This document shows, one piece after another, positions 1-10,421 of a stretch of 64,000 nucleotides of DNA. Position 1 is the first letter of the stretch. Each line of letters starts with the position of its first letter. Below the pieces are notes generated by a model. The model had not been told where the DNA came from. It saw only the letters and a program-made list of their open reading frames with translations, and made no database searches. The position numbers and the translations under genes are program-made. The stretch comes from Thozetella sp. PMI_491. Taxonomy: Eukaryota; Ascomycota; Sordariomycetes; Chaetosphaeriales; Chaetosphaeriaceae. Location of the stretch: positions 727,589-791,588 of the forward strand of contig MU270045.1 of the NCBI GenBank assembly GCA_021432635.1, in the 5' to 3' direction.

Positions 1-1583
1 GCCACGTCGTGGATGTTTTGCAGGCTACCTTTAACTTCCTGGTGCACATCGGCGCCCTACCTCCCTATCCTACCGAGAGCAGCAACCATCCTTCGATAGC
101 GAAGTCTCCGATCGCCGAACTTTTGCAACCATTTGACGCCTTGACCCTACTCATAACCGCTATCGGGCATGACGTCGGCCATCCTGGCGTGAATAATGGT
201 TTCCTGGTTACGCTCAATGCGCCGCTCGCACAACTATACAATGATCGGTCCGTTCTAGAGTCCTTTCACTGCGCAGCCTACTCTCAGATACTCCGGCGGC
301 ATTGGCCGGCAGCGTTTGGGGACACCAAGATGCGAAGCCTCATGATCAGCTCTATCCTTGCCACAGACATGGGGCTGCATTTTGACTACATGAAGAAGCT
401 TGGCGACCTTCAGGAGAAGCTCAAGGAGAAGAACAGCACAGAGGGCTGGAATGGACGCACTATTGATGAGCACAAGGCGCTTGCCTGTGCGCTACTTATA
501 AAGTGCGCCGACATTAGCAACGTAGTAAGTGAAGGCGGGATTCTGTGTACTCAGCTCAGGCTCTAACCAGAAATGCAGGCTCGACGGCACGATACGGCGG
601 TCCAATGGATGCATGTTTTGGCCGATGAGTTTTCTAGGCAGGCCACCATGGAGACCGAGCTGGAGATACAATCGTCGCTCGCTAGTCCTCCTAAGAAGGA
701 CTTGCTATCTCTATCGAAAGCGCAGCTGTCTTTCATGAACCTATTCGCCATCCCGCTGTTCCAAGGCGTCGCGGATATCCTGCCAACCATGCAGTACACA
801 GTTGACGAGCTCGACCGCAACCAGTTGTTGTTCCAGCAATCAATGGCCGAGGAGCAGAGCAAACACGATCCAGCCAGCGAGCTGCTAAAGAGGGCAGCCA
901 CGACTTTGCAGGTTCCAGCGGAGCCGCAGAAGCAACCACCACCTCCCCCGCTTACAACCCAAGATTCTTTGACCCAGGGGCTGCTAGCGCAGACCGCGGA
1001 CGTGATGAAAAAACCGCCTCATGTCCCGACATTGCCAGACCAGTACAAAGAAGTGAACGGGATTGTCACGACCTTTGACAGCGTTGCGGACTTTGCCCGA
1101 AGTGACCCTTTCAACGTAAATGACATGAAGCCTCAAGGTGCGACCAAGCAGCGCGGGAGCGAGGCTACCGAGGGGGGCTCTGTCCCTTGCTCGGGCGACT
1201 GGGCTTCGCAGGCGACAAGTGCCACGACGGGCAAGATGCCGCTCTCGCCTAGCACACAGGGCACGAGCATTATCAGCCGCGATTCTCTCGAGCGCCCGAC
1301 CAGCGTCCCGGTCACCACGATTACAGCACCCGAGTCAACTACTACCGCCCCCGAGTCGGCCACGGGGAGCAACGAGATGGTGAAGCCTAGCCACAGCTTT
1401 CCTGACGACATCAACGAGTTGTCGAGTTTGAACGGCAGCACACCTACGCCGACCGATGTCGACGTAGACTATGGCAAGTCGCTTAAGAAGAAGCCAAGTC
1501 GGTTTAGGATCAACAATTTGCCCTTCTTCCGGAGGCACAAGAGCCCGAGCCCACCCATCAAGCCAGCCGACATGGTTGGTTGA
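1..1583 (+). CDS. PDE2: 3',5'-cyclic-nucleotide phosphodiesterase, PDE2/PdeH type, 3' part (5' end outside window)
   Basis: This is a class I, HD-domain cAMP phosphodiesterase, which hydrolyses cAMP to AMP and damps the PKA pathway. The frame is open from the first bases, reading HVVDVLQATFNFLV, the usual continuation of the metal-binding HN..H motif that must lie upstream. The second metal motif is visible as GHDVGHPGVNNGF at about nt 162-200, and later ATDMGLHF and KCADISNV are typical of the family. A 54-bp intron (525-578, GTAAGT to CAG) joins KCADISNV to ARRHDTAVQWM in phase 0; reading through it meets a stop. After the catalytic domain, from about nt 880, the protein becomes a Pro/Ser/Thr-rich, probably disordered tail ending in a basic patch (KSLKKKPSRFRINNLPFFRR). 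The stop is TGA at 1581-1583. The family is clear; the symbol rests on class I architecture. Confidence 0.9.
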
Positions 1584-3839
1584 CGGCGCAAGAGCTCCAC
1601 CGAAGAACAAAAACAAGATACTATTTACATCTCCATGTGCGGGAGACACGCTAGACACGGGTTTAACCGCCATCACCACTACCCACGGCATCTCCTCGCA
1701 AGTTGCACCCCAAAGCCGTCTTGCATGGCATCGGTATTGCATGGTCTTCTCGGTCATGATACCGGCTCCAGCCTCTCGGGATGCTCGGGGTTCATTGCCG
1801 ATGAGAGATCCCGCCACTTCCACCTGTAATGTACGATACACGATAGCGGGTCTAATTTTTACTTTCTGTCCTTTTTTCTTCTAGTCGAACACTTCTTTCG
1901 CCCTACTTGAGCGAGGAAATACCCCCTTTGTCGTCGAAAATCCGGTAAAGATGGGGTGGGGTTCACAGTCCAGCAGACGAAGGCGTCGTCCGCCGGGACG
2001 TTTCCAGGAATACATATATTCAGCATGAGTCGATGCGTAGTCACGACCTGAGGGAGCAAGAGGGTGCTGGGTGCTGGGTGCTGGTCGAGGCAAAAATACG
2101 GAGAGGCTCAGGCGTTTGCGGTCACATTATTTGGAAATGGAGACGCGGTCCTGGTTGGGGCTTTTGGCCACAGGCACACGCTCCCTATTCCGTCCCCTAT
2201 TGCTAGTGGCGGTTGCAGGCGTGAGAAAACCGGCACGGGGAGAGCGTTCATGGATTGGGGCCTGCGTTACACGAAAGACGCGGTGCCCCGGGTCGTGGAA
2301 AGGTCACCGGGTTGTGCCGGGAGGGAAAGGGATGGCCGATACGATGTATATATGTATCAATGGAAAAGTAGAGAAATCAGAATCATTGGACCACCATCTT
2401 GGCTTATTCAACTTGGAATGTATCCCCCTGGGGTCCTATGTTTACTTACTCTAGGGTTACAGAGAGATCGACCAGGCAATATCATGAAATTGAAGAGGGC
2501 AGCTGGGGTAGGCAAGGCACCTAGGCGAGCATTGTACCTACTTGCTATAGGGATCTCCTGGCTCTTGAACACTGCCGTTGGCGGCGCGATTAGTGGCTTC
2601 CTTGACAGCACGGCGGGTGGCACAACATGCCAATATGCCCCTACGTTGGCACGGTTTCGGCCAACTGCAGTACTGAAATAGCCCCCAACCCAAGAGGGTT
2701 AGAGGCTCCTGCCCGTAGGATCTCGGTTGGATGCGCATGCGTAATTACACGGCAGCGATGTGCCCTACGTCGTCGCGGAAGAGGGCCCTGTGGCTAGAGA
2801 GGGAGAGGCCCTCCAGCCGACGGAAAGGGTAGGATGCGGCCAGCTGAAGGGTGATCGGAGGGCGCAAGCTGTTCGCCTCACCCCACGGCGTCAGCGTCGA
2901 TCAAGAAGACCCGCATGATAATGGCGGCATTGGAGGAGCTGGGATCGCTGCCATGCGTTTCGGGGCGCTGGGCTATTCGAGGGGCGTGCTGACAATCCGC
3001 CCTGGCTCCTTAGCTTGCCCACCTCGCAATGTCAGCTGCTTATCGGCGAGAGAGAAAGATTTTTTTCCCCCCTGCGGCCTTTTGGGAGGCGGAAGTGTGC
3101 GTCTGCCGTGCCTTGCGTGCTCACGGCGCGGCGCCATTTCCTGTTACCATTTCTTCGCATGTAATGTGTGTAAATACCGTGTGGGGGTCTTTTCAGGGGT
3201 TCGTCCGGCGAACGCCGGGGTAAGCACGCCCACCACCGCCCAGGCCCGGTCCAGAGGCGGATGAGAAGGATTCCTCAGCACAGGTCGCAACTTCTCAGCT
3301 CTTGTTCGTTTCTTCACCCTCAATATTTTTTCTCTGGCTCAGACTCTTCTGTTTCGTTACACAGCGTTCCCTCTGCCGCGAATCTTTCAAGCACGAGGGG
3401 GTTGGAGGGCATGGCCTGGCTGGGGGATCGACATTAGAGGTTTCGAGCAGGTCCAAGCTCCAGGTGTGGCTGGTTCCGAACCACAAAGACGTATCCAGAG
3501 GTAGACAAGTAGGATGATGCCACCCGATTGATTGTGTGGATAGCTGTGGATCGTAACCAGGAGCAGCCTGGAGCACGTGAGCGACTCTTATCCCGACATG
3601 CCTGCCCACGGCTTTTGGCCGAGGATATTAAGTCTTGACATAATATGTAAGATGAAAACTGCTGTTGGAATAGCCAGTGTTTTATTCAGAGAGATCATTA
3701 TCTCTTGGTGCTTCAACAAGCCCAGCTCTATAGACCAAGTCCAATTTCAGATACCAAAACGCCAGTGTCTTGCTATGCTCGTCGTATCTCGTAAACGGGG
3801 GTATCGAGGGAAGAGGTCGGAAGAGAACGAAGAGGCGGA

Positions 3840-3842
<3 letters not shown>
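1584..3842. other. Intergenic, 3' flanks of the phosphodiesterase and SDO1 genes
   Basis: No convincing gene is seen. The two flanking genes converge, so this stretch should hold both 3' untranslated regions. The open frames here (for example 2064-2681) have no recognisable domain or coding-like composition. A short tandem repeat lies at 2062-2084. Confidence 0.5.
2062..2084. repeat. Short tandem repeat, GGGTGCT x3
   Basis: Three perfect 7-bp copies of GGGTGCT followed by GG. This is a simple microsatellite-like tract between convergent genes. Confidence 0.9.

Positions 3843-3882
<40 letters not shown>
3843..3882. repeat. Homopolymer of 40 G
   Basis: An uninterrupted run of 40 G on the + strand. 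It ends 8 bp before the SDO1 stop codon, so the SDO1 transcript would carry a 40-C tract at the very start of its 3' UTR. The length may be a sequencing or assembly estimate. Confidence 0.9.
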
Positions 3883-3884
<2 letters not shown>

Positions 3885-3890
3885 TAGGGG

Positions 3891-4832
3891 CTAATCCTCG
3901 TGTGTGACTGCCATGTCGAGGACTTCGACGCGGCCCTGGCCCTTGGTCTCGTTGCTAATGAAGTCCGACAAGGCCTTAAACGCGCCTGGTTCCACGAAGC
4001 CGGTGACCTCCCACTCCGAGCCCATCACATCCTGGCTTTCGACCTGCTCTACATAGCTGAGGATTTTGTCCTTGACAGTCCCAGGGGCCTTCTGCTCCGC
4101 CTCACCATCGCCGTCGCCACCATCCACAGGGGCCTTGGGCGCCTTGACGGCCTGCTTGAGGACGCTGGTCGAGCAGGCGATACGCAGCCGCATGCGCGCG
4201 CGCGCAACGGGGATGGGTTGGTGAGCGATGAGCGCCTTCATCGCCTCGAGGGCCTGGCTCTTTGCACTCTTGGTTGTCACCACGCCGGTCCACACGTGCT
4301 CTTTGGCGGCCCGCAGCTTCGCCTCGCCATCCTCGCCGGTCACCGGGGTGCCGGCTCCGCTCTTTTCCTTCTCTTTGTCTTTTTCCAGATGCGCCTGGGA
4401 ACTGAGCATGTCGAGCGCTTTTTCAATCATGCCAGTTGTGTACACGCGTTTGGTCCGCGGATCGACCAGCTTGCTCGCGACAATACCCACCAGCTCGTTG
4501 TGCACGCGCCCGAGCTGCGCGGCCCGTTCTTTCTCGCCGACCTGCAGCTCGCCCTTGTTGAGGATCTCGAGGATGATGTCGTTCACTGGCACATCCTTGC
4601 CGAAGGCTTTGGCCAGGTCGGCGGATGGGGCGGTCTGGCCCTTGGAGACGTTGAGGAAGACGTTGGGGATTTGCAAGACATTGTCCAGGTCCGTCTCGAT
4701 GCCGGAGCGCCACTCGAGCACTTTGTTCTTATAACAAGCGATCTCGAACCGCTTCTTGCCCTTTTTGAGCCGCACCAGCGACACGTTGGTCAGCTTTATT
4801 TGGTTCGAGGGCTGGTTGATCTGGCGCGACAT
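3891..4832 (-). CDS. SDO1: Ribosome maturation protein SDO1/SBDS
   Basis: This is the SBDS orthologue, which with the GTPase EFL1 releases the anti-association factor eIF6/TIF6 from nascent 60S subunits. It is a single exon of 313 residues. The start chosen gives MSRQINQPSNQIKLTNVSLV, a typical SBDS N-terminus; the frame is open further upstream, but that sequence is not SBDS-like. The FYSH domain is at about 10-95 (KKGKKRFEIACYKNKVLEWR, then IPNVFLNVSKG), the helical middle domain at about 105-150 (VDPRTKRVYTTGMIEKAL), and the ferredoxin-like C-domain resumes near 258 and ends FISNETKGQGRVEVLDMAV. It is longer than the roughly 250-residue human protein. Two low-complexity inserts account for this: a Lys/Glu-rich one at about 151-185 and an Ala/Gly/Asp-rich one at about 231-256. 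It is divergent from the carboxypeptidase gene, about 1.06 kb away. Confidence 0.95.
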   Translation of the reverse strand: MSRQINQPSNQIKLTNVSLVRLKKGKKRFEIACYKNKVLEWRSGIETDLDNVLQIPNVFLNVSKGQTAPSADLAKAFGKDVPVNDIILEILNKGELQVGEKERAAQLGRVHNELVGIVASKLVDPRTKRVYTTGMIEKALDMLSSQAHLEKDKEKEKSGAGTPVTGEDGEAKLRAAKEHVWTGVVTTKSAKSQALEAMKALIAHQPIPVARARMRLRIACSTSVLKQAVKAPKAPVDGGDGDGEAEQKAPGTVKDKILSYVEQVESQDVMGSEWEVTGFVEPGAFKALSDFISNETKGQGRVEVLDMAVTHED

Positions 4833-5891
4833 TGTGGCTGACAGCGGCCCGCGAGGCAACGGAACTCTCGGCTCTTGTAGAGTCTCGCAGCAGTTAGCAG
4901 AGATTAAAGTCGCCGACTGCAGGTTTGAAGAAAGCACTGATATGAGAATGTCGGCGATCAGTTTCTCGCGAGAACGGGTTGTGCATGAGTATAATATTTT
5001 TCCCCCCACCCCGCTCACCAGGTGTAGGCAGGCGGAGGGGCAGGGCGAAGACCCCGCCCTTCTCTTTGCACTCCTTCCCCGCCATAATGAATCATGCCTG
5101 CAGCGGGTTCCTGAGTGACTCAGCGCGGGGCCCTGCATATCGTCACACAGCCGGTGCCTCTTTCCCAGGTCGTGCGCCTTGCGCCGGATACCTAGGGCCG
5201 TTAAGGTAGGTACAGTAGTACCTCTAAGTAGACCTACCTTAGGTAGGTAAGCTTGGCCCCAAAGCTTTGTCTCGTGCGCAGGATGCGCAGAGTTTGCAAA
5301 AACCTAGGAGGGCCTTCGGAAAGAGCGTGCGTGCTTTCTGCTCGGACAGCCCAAGATTCCTACTCTGTGTTCCGCAGTCTCACTTGGCTGCGCCTCGAGG
5401 TGCGGCCTTGCAGACAATCGCGCGCCCAAGTTGCCAGTTGCCAGGTGCCAGGTGTGCCAGGTGCGCCGTCATTCCAGAACCGGAAGCTCAACAAGGTACT
5501 AGGCCTCGGCGTAATCGATGACGCTGCCTGGTGCCTTATCGACGACCGGGATTGCTGGGCGATCTCGGGGATGGAGTGGAGAAAGGCCTTGGCTACAGGA
5601 AAATAGGGCGGCCAAAACATCCGACCTTGGCCCAGACCCTGTAAACTTTCGCCAGTGTACCCTGTTCTTTGTCCGAGCCCACCGTTCCCCGTGACCCAGC
5701 AACCCACTAGCGTCGTCGGCCCTGGGAGGAGGGAGCTCAGCTTGGGGTTTCAGTTCCGAGCTTACCCAGCAACGTCCGTCCTTCAACTGCTCTCTTCCTC
5801 TCTTCCACATCCAATTCCTCATCCCCCCTCCCCCCCCGGCTTCTCCCCCCATCGTCAACATAGTTCCATCGAAACCATCCAGTACCGGACA
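4833..5891. promoter_or_regulatory. Divergent promoter region between SDO1 and the carboxypeptidase gene
   Basis: About 1.06 kb separates two start codons pointing apart. It contains a cluster of CCTAGG/ACCTTAGGT-like palindromes (5189-5250), a short tandem TGCCAGG-type repeat (about 5428-5466), and a long C/T-rich tract (about 5780-5845) just before the carboxypeptidase ATG. C/T-rich leaders are common in well-expressed fungal genes. No TATA box can be assigned with confidence. Confidence 0.45.
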
Positions 5892-7720
5892 ATGAGGATC
5901 GCGGCGTCTACCGTGCTCCTCGGAGCCGCCTCCGCGGCTACCTTCCAGCAGCAGGCCCAGCATGTGCTTTCGGGCTCCGCTAGCTCCGAGGCGATGAAGC
6001 CCATCAGCGAGTCGTTCGCTTCGATCGCCGACAGCCAGCTTAAGTCGCTCGAGGATGCCTTCGGGAGCATGACGGCCGAGACCAAGGCCGTTTGGGACGA
6101 GCTCAAGCTTCTTGTCCCCGACAGCGCCTTCGCGGCCGCCAAGTCGTGGCTGTCCAAGCCCAAGCCCCACACGCGCCGTCGTGACTGGGACCATGTCGTC
6201 AAGGGTGCCGACATCCAGAAGATGTGGGTGGAGGGTGAGGACGGCGAACAGCGCCGCAAAGTCGACGGCCGTCTCGAGGACTATAACCTTCGTGTTCGGT
6301 CGGTCGATCCGTCCAAGCTCGGCGTAGACACGGTCAAGCAGTTCAGTGGATACCTGGACGATGAGGCAAACGATAAGCACCTCTTTTACTGGTTCTTCGA
6401 GTCGCGCAACGATCCTGCGAATGACCCCGTTGTTCTGTGGCTCAACGGCGGCCCGGGCTGCTCTTCCCTGACTGGCCTGTTCCTCGAGCTGGGTCCTTCG
6501 TCTATTGACAAGAAGCTCAAGATCGTCAACAACCCCTCCAGCTGGAACAACAACGCCAGCGTCATCTTCCTCGACCAGCCGGTATGCACCTCGCTCCTAA
6601 CTCCCTGTTCCCGATTCGTGCAGGTTGGGAGCGTGTAGCGGAATACTTACTGACACGGAATCCATCAGGTCAACGTTGGTTACTCTTACTCGGGCTCCTC
6701 CGTCAGCAACTCTGTCGCTGCCGGCAAGGACGTCTACGCTCTCTTGACTCTCTTCTTCCACCAGTTCCCCGAGTATGCGAAGCAGGACTTCCATATCGCT
6801 GGCGAGTCGTATGCCGGCCACTACATTCCCGTCTTCACTTCCGAGATCCTGTCTCACAAGAACCGCAACATCAACCTCAAGTCGGTTCTCATCGGTAACG
6901 GCTTGACTGATGGCTACACTCAGTACGAGCACTACCGCCCGATGGCCTGCGGCGAGGGTGGCTACCCGGCCGTCCTGAGCGAGTCTGAGTGCAGTAGCAT
7001 GGATAGCTCTTTGCCCCGCTGCCAGTCGCTCATTAACAACTGCTACGAGAGTGGCAGCGTCTGGAGCTGTGTACCCGCCTCCATCTACTGCAACAACGCC
7101 AGTACGTAGTTCCCCAACCTGTCCACCGAACTACTCTGTCCTTCCCCAAGAGCAATGCTAACCTCAAACGCTCATTAGTGATCGGCCCTTATCAGCGCAC
7201 TGGCCAGAACGTCTACGACATCCGGAGCAAGTGCGAGGACAACAGCAACCTCTGCTACTCTGCCCTGGGCTGGATCAGCGAGTACCTTAACCAGCAGTCT
7301 GTCATGGATGCCCTCGGTGCTGAGGTTAGCAGCTATGACAGCTGCAACTTCGACATCAACAGGAACTTCCTCTTCCAGGGTGATTGGATGCAGCCCTTCC
7401 ACCGCCTTGTGCCCAAGATCCTCGAAGAGATCCCGGTCCTGATCTATGCCGGCGATGCCGATTACATCTGCAACTGGCTCGGCAACCAGGCCTGGACTGA
7501 GGCTCTCGAGTGGCCCGGCAAGAAGGGCTTCAACCGCGCCGAGGTCCAGGACCTCACGCTTGCCGGCGCCTCCAAGGAGTACGGCAAGTTCAAGTCCTCG
7601 GGCAACTTCACCTTCATGCGCATCTATGGCGCTGGCCACATGGTGCCTATGGACCAGCCCGAGAACTCGCTTGACTTCTTGAACCGGTGGCTCGGTGGTG
7701 AGTGGTTCGGGAAACATTAA
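5892..7720 (+). CDS. cpyA: Serine carboxypeptidase Y (vacuolar, peptidase family S10)
   Basis: The gene has three exons: 5892-6581, 6669-7101 and 7179-7720, with introns of 87 and 77 bp (GTATGC..CAG and GTACGT..TAG, the second with a TGCTAAC branch site). The product has 554 residues. It begins with a signal peptide ([18 protein letters not shown]) and a helical propeptide of about 115 residues containing the RRRDW region, as in yeast Prc1. The mature enzyme has [14 protein letters not shown] (oxyanion region). The catalytic triad is Ser277 in GESYAGH, Asp469 in [14 protein letters not shown] and His528 in [11 protein letters not shown]. Cys-rich segments fit the disulfide pattern of CPY. The expected role is as a C-terminal exopeptidase in the vacuole, activated by proteolysis. 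Length and all motifs agree with family norms. Confidence 0.95.
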
Positions 7721-9100
7721 GCCTGCATATAATTGTGTAGTGTGCGAGACGCGCTGGGCAGTTGGCGGTCGTTCTGGTTCGACCTACGGTGTATACGAGT
7801 TTCCTTATGTGTTGCGTTAGCTACCAAGCATGGTTCCCGGATAGGTGAATACACGATGAGCACATCTTTCTTAGAATACGGTAGCTACTCTGTTTCCCTT
7901 GTGGGGAGACCCTTGGGTGCTTGGTAAGGTGGGATTCCTGGCTGAGCATTCGCACTCAGAATGGCGAAAACCAGTCTATTTTGGTCTGCAGTCAATTGCC
8001 CTAGACTGTCTATCTATTACTGCACCAGCCAGCGAAGACTTGCGTGACTGGGCAGGTGAGCGATCCCGGCCCTGGCTCAGGGGCCAGGAATAGTAAACAG
8101 TCAGCCAGTTAGAAACCAAGGCCCGAGGCTATAATTAAGTCTAAATGTTTGTTTCTAATTACAGCACACGATGCTCCTTGTGGGCTGCGTTCAATTGGAT
8201 TGATTGGGCAAGACGAAGGCAGGGGACGAAAACGGACCAAGGGGCAAGGAGGGAGCGAGGGAAGGGGACGGGTTCAATTGCCTGAGACAGCCTCACCATG
8301 CCCAGCGCTCGGACCATGCAGGCTGTAAACTGCCCCTGGTCCCCTGAGCCGTCCCAAATGTCACAGGAGGCGCCATGACACACGAGAGCCTCCGATCAAA
8401 CTTATACCTCGGCTGGCCACGCTATATCAGAAGACTGCGCCATCAACACCGCAAGTAGCCGCTCGAGCCGACGAGGGTTCTGGCGAGGGCAGGTGTTAGC
8501 GCGAGTATCTACGGGAACATCCTCCCCCCCCAGGCATGCTCTTCGATCTGCATGCTCACGATGGCGATCATAGAGCACATCCTTTCGGCTACGGAAGCCC
8601 TCATTCTACGTGTTTCGATTTCCTCTGGCTTCTCATGTCGATGCAGAAGATGTTCGATGCATCGTCTCCAGATCGGTGGTGTCACATGTTCTCTCTCACT
8701 ATCACAGTCTTTCCGTTGTTGCTCACGTCTCCTAGGGGACATGGGTAGGGACTCGCGTTCTTTTTCTTCTCTTCTATGACTCTTTTTTCGTATTCATCCG
8801 TTCGTAGTAGCGGAACTAAACGTCCGGCGCGGCCGCCAAAAAAGGAAGGCAGACAGAGCGTTCTGCTTTCGCCCTCCCGTTCACCCAGGCCAGAAACGCC
8901 AGGGTATGGACAAAAAAACGCATGATAAAGCAGAACAGAATAGATACAGAAGAAGGACCAGCGGCTTTCCAGGCAATCAATGCGAGCCGAGCAAGATGTG
9001 GACTCGTGACATACGCCCAAGCCTGGTGGTAGGGTAAGAAGAGGGGACCTGCCATAAGGACATCCATGAATCATAGACACCGACGCCTCATATCGGCCTC
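7721..9100. other. Intergenic, 3' flanks of two convergent genes
   Basis: No gene is recognisable. The stretch holds the 3' ends of the carboxypeptidase gene (left) and the secreted-protein gene (right). Open frames near 8682-9080 lack domains and are T/C-rich noncoding sequence. Confidence 0.5.
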
Positions 9101-10421
9101 TCAGCCTGCAATGGGGGTGAAGGTGGGAATGACGCGCTCGGTGGTCGCAGGTGCCGGGTCGGCCGCCGGCGAAGGGGCAACCTCAGCGGCAGCACCCTCT
9201 GCAACAGGGGCTGCTGCAACAGGGGCCGCCGCAACGGCGGGTGCGGTAGCTGCCGCCGGGACAGGGACCGTTACCACACCGGGACCAGCAGCCGCCGCCT
9301 CTGGAGCAGCGGCGGGGGCTGCAGAGCCGCCGACAACCTGGGGAGTCACAGCCTGTGCCGGCTGGGCCTGGCCGGCCAACAACGGGTTGTTCAGCAGGAC
9401 AGCCGCGGGAATGATAGGCAGGCCGCCGCCGATCTGAAGAGCACCGAGCTGGGCAATGATGGCGGCATCGATAGAAGGGTAGAGCAGGGCCGAAGCGAGG
9501 TTGAGGAACGAGCTAGACTGGGCGATGAAGTTGGTGCAGTCAGAGGCGAAAGCGTTGTTGTCCTGCACGAACAGGTTCGTGCTACCGGCGAAGATGATGT
9601 CGGCCGGGTCCTGGAGGACGAGCGCGCCTGCGGGCAGCTGCGGAGATGATGTGTTGAAAGGGAGCAGGAAGGAGCCGTTGAAGGCACCAAACGGCGCCTG
9701 GTTGTTGAAGTTCTGGATCCCGGGCGTAGCAGTAGGCGTGCTGATGACCGACGCCGAACCGACCTGGAGGCCGGAGAGGTCGAGGGTTGGGCTAGCGCCA
9801 ATCGTCATCTCCTGCTTGTCCGACACCATCACCAAGTTGAGCTTGTCCGGAAAGCCGTTGTCGGCCACGAGCTGGTTCAGCAAGTACCGCTTGTTGGACT
9901 GCTTGGAGTCACGGGAGTCGATGACATTAGTCACAGTCACGATGACGGTGTTCTAGAGCGGTGGTCAGCCGGTTCTATTGTCCACAGACAGTCTCAAAGC
10001 GTAGGGCACTTACCACCTGGCTGAACCGGGCCTTGAAGTGGTTCACGCGGATGTTGTTCTTGATGGTCTCCAGCTGGGTCACCAGGGCGATTTGGGACTG
10101 AACCAAGGCGGCAAACTCCTTCTCGGCGATATTGGCGAGCGCGCTCAGAGCATCGAGGTTCTGCTCCACGACGGTAATCTGAGGCTCGACGATGATGTTC
10201 TCCTGGATGATCAGAGGGGCACGCTTCTGCGCGCGGCTCTTGTGCTTGAGACCCTTCTCCGAGGGAGTAGCATCGCGCTCGAAGGAAGTCGGGACTGAGA
10301 GACGCAGGTCAGTGGCTGGCTCAGTTGCAAGATGGAGAGTGAGGGGAGAGAGGATCTTTCTCATACCAGCAGCGGCCAGGGAGGTCAGGCCCAAGAGGGC
10401 AGTGAGCATGTGCTTGTACAT
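9101..10421 (-). CDS. Uncharacterised secreted protein with Ala/Pro-rich C-terminus
   Basis: The gene has three exons: 10421-10367, 10294-10014 and 9952-9101, with introns of 72 and 61 bp. The product has 395 residues. It opens with a signal peptide (MYKHMLTALLGLTSLAAA, cut by intron 1) and a short pro-region ending in Lys42-Arg43 (RAQKRAPL), a likely Kex2 site. Next comes a helical domain (LDALSALANIAEKEFAALVQ, then IKNNIRVNHFKARFSQV). A middle domain is rich in beta-type segments (NTVIVTVTNVIDSRD, ADIIFAGSTNLFVQDNN). The last 100 or so residues are an Ala/Pro/Val low-complexity tail (PVAAAPVAEGAAAEV) ending FTPIAG. There is no terminal hydrophobic segment, so it is not an obvious GPI or membrane protein. 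I do not recognise an enzymatic domain; a secreted or wall-associated role is inferred from the signal and tail. Confidence 0.8.

Noticed and set aside
2064-2681. A 205-codon plus-strand ORF
   Set aside because: No domain, begins inside a microsatellite and lies where 3' UTRs are expected.
3900-4841. A 313-codon plus-strand ORF covering SDO1
   Set aside because: It is the antisense shadow of SDO1 produced by GC-rich codon use; it shows no domain.
5499-6380. A 293-codon minus-strand ORF over the carboxypeptidase start
   Set aside because: Antisense shadow; no domain and it conflicts with the clear S10 gene.
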